Shown here one piece after another: positions 61,201-64,000 of a stretch of DNA of 64,000 nt. The DNA is taken from positions 21,292 through 85,291 of the forward strand of contig NZ_JASNJD010000025.1 in the NCBI RefSeq assembly GCF_030164425.1, read 5' to 3'. Each line of letters starts with the position of its first letter. Within the stretch, counting starts at the first letter, position 1. The stretch comes from Pseudodonghicola flavimaris (GTDB taxonomy: Bacteria; Pseudomonadota; Alphaproteobacteria; Rhodobacterales; Rhodobacteraceae). The notes below the pieces were generated by a model. That model made no database searches and had not been told where the DNA came from. It saw nothing but the letters and a program-made list of their open reading frames with translations. Position numbers and translations under genes: made by a program.

Positions 61201-61639
61201 CTCCGACGCCATCCGGCGCTATCGCGACAGCCATCGCAGCGGCATGTTGACGGCCACGGAAGACTGCTTCGCCAGTCTCACGCAAGGCGCCTATCCGACG
61301 CTGAGTACCCAGATCGACAAGGAGTCCGAGATTTTGCTCGCCGTCGATGGCAATGGGGTCAGCAAGCGTGCGGCCGAAATGTCCAAGGGCACGCGCTTTC
61401 AGCTATACTTAGCTCTGCGGGCAGCGGCCCACGAACAACTTGTCGCGCAGGGCACGAGGCTTCCGTTCTTTTGCGACGACATCTTCGAAACCTTCGACGA
61501 GGCGCGCACCAGCGCCGCCTGCCGCGTCATGGAAGCCATCGGCGCGCGCGGCCAAGCGATCTACCTGACCCACCACCGCCACGTGGTCGAGATCGCAAAG
61601 AGCGTTTGCGTAACGCCTCCGGTCATTCATGAACTTTAA
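58202..61639 (+). CDS. YhaN/SbcC-like ATPase with long coiled coil
   Basis: The 1145-residue protein has an N-terminal ATPase lobe (IIYGPNEAGKTTTMEAVLRL), a coiled-coil body of some 700 residues rich in Ala, Glu, Arg and Gln, and a C-terminal lobe with the ABC signature MSKGTRFQLYLALRA, Walker B LPFFCDDIFETFDE and the switch His YLTHHRHVVE. It works with the YhaO-like nuclease to cut or process DNA ends. The pair is linked here to a dGTPase gene 24 bases on. Confidence 0.92.
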   Translation: MRLQRLSLDRFGHFTDRHFDFGSASDGHDFHIIYGPNEAGKTTTMEAVLRLFYGFPLREGYAFKHPRNNLQVSARLDIDGVLRDFTRLPTRSGSLVDATGTPLPEAALSAHLAGLSEEDYRRLLCLDDETIERGGEEIANAEGDIGRLLFSAAAGVADLSTVLDQVRERADALWKKRGRTTHMAELKRALADVEKEIKDRDVTASAWKALKKDLRKAQEAEREARKTRDALNLTKARMEAQRRALPLMGEIRDLEQAIASFASYPDHLDFDPERLIELNRDRGLATQNIARLTEEIANLRENRDAVALDPKRLELSTALAALEDLAARDRTAQLDLDRREDERRAAEASMKQAAWDLGVTSPDVDLQGLVLSGADIASLESAREALREAISQEKIEARETAELKERVIAATEAMQDGAPADEERPQVADILLRFDAETLAPAYAAAQQAIADMKIKARRSLAALSFAGVTFDHLPACPTSRHQATNWAERHQDLLHDLRTTTAKRDEHLEDAEARGAQAKSLARDAKLISDADAEDLRARRDARWAEHLAALDRQTAADFHEAMQGHDIAAEARLAQSRELAQLREIGQAEAQARARAAQTDKRLETLREERTNIEASVSAAAAQVGLPDSITAAEWLDWRRSHEAASEDAQALRDTEETNQSTLQRADALLAELARTLPFPPTDLTGALAAARRQAEDDRKQTDAHTTAEATLRQAQRDLARREERYAKAFKAREDTKKTWRALVHDLLGVALPPERLEASLEPLRALREHENTRAAAGRRITTMQADQKQFTQEIDSLARAHGQEPHATAAKTFAALKTLAEKARSATETGRKLDTAIETAEADLVEHKDRQNAIDQEVATIAMLFPDTTTPGDIGALREAAIRTQKAIDNRAALAKITRQVLAELGTTDIETARAQLAETSVAALEGELDSNRSDLAHAEEELTLAIQNRTAAEYALAEVKGDDTVAELVEQKATLELQLEEAALEHLELSLGHHLASDAIRRYRDSHRSGMLTATEDCFASLTQGAYPTLSTQIDKESEILLAVDGNGVSKRAAEMSKGTRFQLYLALRAAAHEQLVAQGTRLPFFCDDIFETFDEARTSAACRVMEAIGARGQAIYLTHHRHVVEIAKSVCVTPPVIHEL

Positions 61640-61663
61640 GACATCGCGCCGAGGAGAGTTGAT

Positions 61664-63004
61664 TTGAGTACTTGGAATGCTCGCCGAGAGGCCTGGAACC
61701 CGCAGAAGGAAGACGCCCGGAATATCGGGGATGTCGACTATGGCCGGGTGATCCATTCGGCATCATTCAGAAGATTGCAGGGCAAGACCCAGATCCTGAA
61801 TCTCGGCGACAGTGACTTCTATCGCACGCGCTTGACGCATTCCTTGGAAGTTGCTCAGATCGCGGGAGGGCTCGCAGTCCAGCTCGCGCGCAGTTTCCCC
61901 GATCACTCGGCAACGGCAAGTCTCCCGGACCGCAGCCAAATCCATGCGATCGCCTGCTCCCACGACCTGGGCCACCCACCATTCGGCCATGGCGGTGAAG
62001 TCGCACTGAACTACTGCATGCGCGATGCGGAAGGGTTCGAGGGCAACGGCCAGACCCTGCGTCTCCTGGCACGGCTCGAAAACTTCTCTGCCGCTGCGGG
62101 GGCCAACCTGTCACGTCGTTCCATGCTTGGCGTCTTGAAATACCCTGTTGCACTCTCAAGGTTGCGCAACCCCGAATTGCGCCCGCGGTTGCAGGCGGGC
62201 CCTTCGGTTCTGCAAACCATCGACTTGAAAGCCTCGACTCCGCCAAAGGGATATCTCGACAGCGAAACCGACGTCGTCGACTGGATTCTCGAGCCGCTCG
62301 GCAATGCCGATCGGGATGCCTTCACGTTGATCGAAAAGCGCGAAGGCAAGCATGCCCGCACTCTCCACAAGTCTCTCGATTGCAGCATCATGGATCTCGC
62401 GGACGATATCGCCTACGGGGTCCATGATTTGGAGGATGCCATTGCACTTCGGCTCGTCACAGAGCGCCAGTTCCGCGACCTCGTTCCCGAGGAATCCTGC
62501 AAGATCTTTGTCGAAGAAAGGCGGCTGAAGGGCCCCACCGAGAGCAACGCCCCATACGAGGCCATGGTCGACGGGCTGTTTGGCGACAGCAACACGCGCA
62601 AGCGCTGGATCAGCCGGTGGGTCAATCATCTGATTACACCCGTCCGTTTCATCGAATGTCCCGAATTCCAAGACCCCTTGCTCCGCTGGCGCGTCGAGAT
62701 TCCAGAAGGTCAGGCCCGCTTCCTCAAGGCCCTAAAAGAGCTCGTAATGCAGGTGGTTATTCGCAGTCCGGGCGTGCAACATCTCGAATTCAAGGGGCAA
62801 TCCATGGTTGTCTCGGTCTTTGAAGCCATGCAATCAGATCCAGAACGTTTGCTCCCGCGCGATGCGCAAGCGAAATTCGACGCAGCAGATGGCGACCTCC
62901 GGCACATCAGCGATTTCGTGGCCGGTATGACAGACACCTATCTGCTCAAGACCTATGAAAGGCTGTTCGAGCCGAGGATGGGCTCAGTGTTCGACAAGCT
63001 TTAG
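61664..63004 (+). CDS. dgt: dGTPase (HD-domain deoxynucleotide triphosphohydrolase)
   Basis: The 446-residue protein (TTG start, MSTWNARREAWNPQKEDARN) has the HD metal motif in order: TRLTHSLEVAQIA (His), ACSHDLGHPPFGHGGE (His-Asp) and DLADDIAYGVHDLEDA (Asp). RRLQGKTQ is the dGTPase-type N-terminal motif. It removes triphosphate from dGTP or other dNTPs. Such enzymes can starve phage replication. It follows the YhaN-like gene by 24 bases, forming a three-gene operon. Confidence 0.92.
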   Translation: MSTWNARREAWNPQKEDARNIGDVDYGRVIHSASFRRLQGKTQILNLGDSDFYRTRLTHSLEVAQIAGGLAVQLARSFPDHSATASLPDRSQIHAIACSHDLGHPPFGHGGEVALNYCMRDAEGFEGNGQTLRLLARLENFSAAAGANLSRRSMLGVLKYPVALSRLRNPELRPRLQAGPSVLQTIDLKASTPPKGYLDSETDVVDWILEPLGNADRDAFTLIEKREGKHARTLHKSLDCSIMDLADDIAYGVHDLEDAIALRLVTERQFRDLVPEESCKIFVEERRLKGPTESNAPYEAMVDGLFGDSNTRKRWISRWVNHLITPVRFIECPEFQDPLLRWRVEIPEGQARFLKALKELVMQVVIRSPGVQHLEFKGQSMVVSVFEAMQSDPERLLPRDAQAKFDAADGDLRHISDFVAGMTDTYLLKTYERLFEPRMGSVFDKL

Positions 63005-63427
63005 TGAGCACTGTCCCTAGGGCGATGCTCAACCGCTCTAGCGGCCGCGTCGAAGTTCAAGCGCGATGGCCTGCTTAAAAGCGCGAGGCCCGCGGGGAGC
63101 TACACAAGTTGCGGGGACATCATCTGGGTATCTCCCGCGACAGGCGCCGGGAACCACTCTCCCAGGCCTCAACCCGTCGCCGTGAAACCGGTCAAACTGG
63201 TACCCTTTCTGGCAAACGATGCTTAGTTGTTGGACTCCCACGCCTGTAATTCATCGGTGTTGACCTGCGCTCGAAAATGGCAGATGTTGATCTCGGCCTT
63301 TCTCGCAGGCCGGTGTGCCCGCCATGCGAAGCTTTGCAGCGACCTTGACTTCGAACAGCAGACTTCATGCCATCGGCGGGTCTGATTAGCAGCGGGCACC
63401 TAGTCGGATCCAGCTTGGACATGGATC
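63005..63427. other. Gap with an orphan leader and no gene
   Basis: Beyond the dgt stop no coding frame is evident up to 63428. The minus strand carries the folded leader copy D (63132-63184), followed at once by ATGATG and a stop after seven codons. It looks like the edge of a deleted backbone gene. Confidence 0.6.
63132..63184 (-). ncRNA. radC-like RNA leader, copy D (orphan)
   Basis: An outer stem (GCGACGGG and CCUGUCGC) encloses an inner hairpin of eight pairs (GCCUGGGA and UUCCCGGC). The start codon eight bases on leads only to MMSPQLV and a stop. The leader has lost its gene. Confidence 0.65.
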
Positions 63428-63904
63428 ATGACAGAGAACGACAAGCTTAAAACATTGAAGCTCTTGGCAAAGCGTTGCGCCAGAGCGATGGGGCAACCGC
63501 AACATGTGGCACTCGACTTTGTTGCCAATCGTTTGGGCTTTCCTCATTGGAACGCATTGACAGGAAGCGCCAATAGAGAGTGGACCCCATCCGAAGCACA
63601 AGTCGCCTCAATCAAGGCGTTTGTGGAACGCATTACTTCCTACGAAGGCGCGGCCTTTGACCATGTATTCGGAGGGCCCAATGCAATTACTCGGGGAGAT
63701 GTAAGGGGGCATCCATACGAGTTGAAGACAATGCTCGGCGACGTTTATATGGAAGGTGAGGGCTGGCGAATAGTGCTGCCAGAAAACCCCTCGGCGGCCC
63801 CTAATGTCGAGATAGACATCAGCCACGCCCAGACCAGCCCGATAAATGATCGAGTGCTGCTTGCAGAGGCGATCGGAATGGTAGTGTCCCGGGAGATGGT
63901 GTAG
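63428..63904 (+). CDS. Small protein with a glyoxalase-associated type N-terminal helix domain
   Basis: The 158-residue protein (MTENDKLKTLKLLAKRCARA) has an N-terminal segment, HVALDFVANRLGFPHWNALT, like the short helical domain found before glyoxalase-superfamily proteins. The rest (RGHPYELKTMLGDVYMEGEG) is unknown. It lies at the right edge, on the plus strand, about 420 bases after dgt. Confidence 0.6.
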   Translation: MTENDKLKTLKLLAKRCARAMGQPQHVALDFVANRLGFPHWNALTGSANREWTPSEAQVASIKAFVERITSYEGAAFDHVFGGPNAITRGDVRGHPYELKTMLGDVYMEGEGWRIVLPENPSAAPNVEIDISHAQTSPINDRVLLAEAIGMVVSREMV

Positions 63905-64000
63905 GAACTGGCGTCCACCTGCTTCTTCATAGCTGGTGCTGCTCGTTCACTGCGCGGCGATCATCGTCGCCGCGCCGGTATCGTTGCACACGGCCGTCAG

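Noticed and set aside
1..64000. tRNA, rRNA or CRISPR array
   Set aside because: No cloverleaf with a T-loop pattern, no rRNA-like stretch and no regularly spaced direct repeats with variable spacers were seen.

Overview
The window is GC-rich DNA from an alphaproteobacterium, most likely Rhodobacterales or a near relative. This rests on the gene families (FabI/AckA/Pta/PhaC storage operon, TraG-DUF3363 relaxase-DUF736-TraF-DUF2840-ParA-RepA transfer and maintenance block, large ParB, DUF2958, ArdC) and on the high-GC codon use. It reads as part of a plasmid or an integrative conjugative element resembling the Tn4371-like family, loaded with conflict and defence cargo. I saw no rRNA, tRNA or CRISPR array.

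Positions 1-10,300 hold a carbon-storage and efflux segment. An HlyD-type membrane fusion protein heads an ABC efflux operon that leaves the window on the left. It is divergent from a TetR regulator broken by a 10-bp tandem duplication. Then comes a four-gene minus-strand operon phaC - MaoC/Pta fusion - ackA - fabI with a divergent phasin-like gene. IS3 and IS110 remnants and one intact IS110 transposase mark the right edge of this segment.

Positions 10,300-24,960 are the transfer and maintenance backbone, almost all on the minus strand and often with ATGA overlaps: ribbon-helix-helix protein, VirD4-like TraG, DUF3363 relaxase, lytic transglycosylase, DUF736, TraF, DUF2840, RHH, ParA, RepA, excisionase-like HTH, a broken DUF2285 gene, an XRE repressor, a second DUF736, DUF2493 and a Toprim primase-like protein. 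The mating-pair (trb) genes expected next to traG are absent. Two non-coding signals stand out: iteron-like repeats inside repA, and a palindrome cluster in front of the relaxase gene.

Positions 24,958-35,584 hold a methylase/strawberry-notch helicase gene cut between its two helicase lobes by a 6.28-kb element (26,746-33,029). The element has 157-bp terminal inverted repeats, three overlapping tyrosine recombinases (a RIT, recombinase-in-trio, element) and a cargo gene for a TOTE-type archaeo-eukaryotic primase plus superfamily II helicase. The cargo seems translationally coupled to a short peptide that starts inside the left terminal repeat. This is the most remarkable object in the window.

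Positions 35,800-64,000 alternate minus-strand backbone genes (small hypotheticals, ParB, DUF2958, ArdC) with plus-strand cargo: a Fic protein, a secreted/membrane cluster, an IetAS-like AAA ATPase/subtilase pair, an unrecognised 464-aa protein, a PrtN-like activator, an AbiEi/AbiEii toxin-antitoxin pair, and an operon of YhaO-like nuclease, YhaN-like ATPase and dGTPase. A folded RNA leader resembling the radC motif occurs four times. Three copies precede backbone genes and one is an orphan whose gene has gone.
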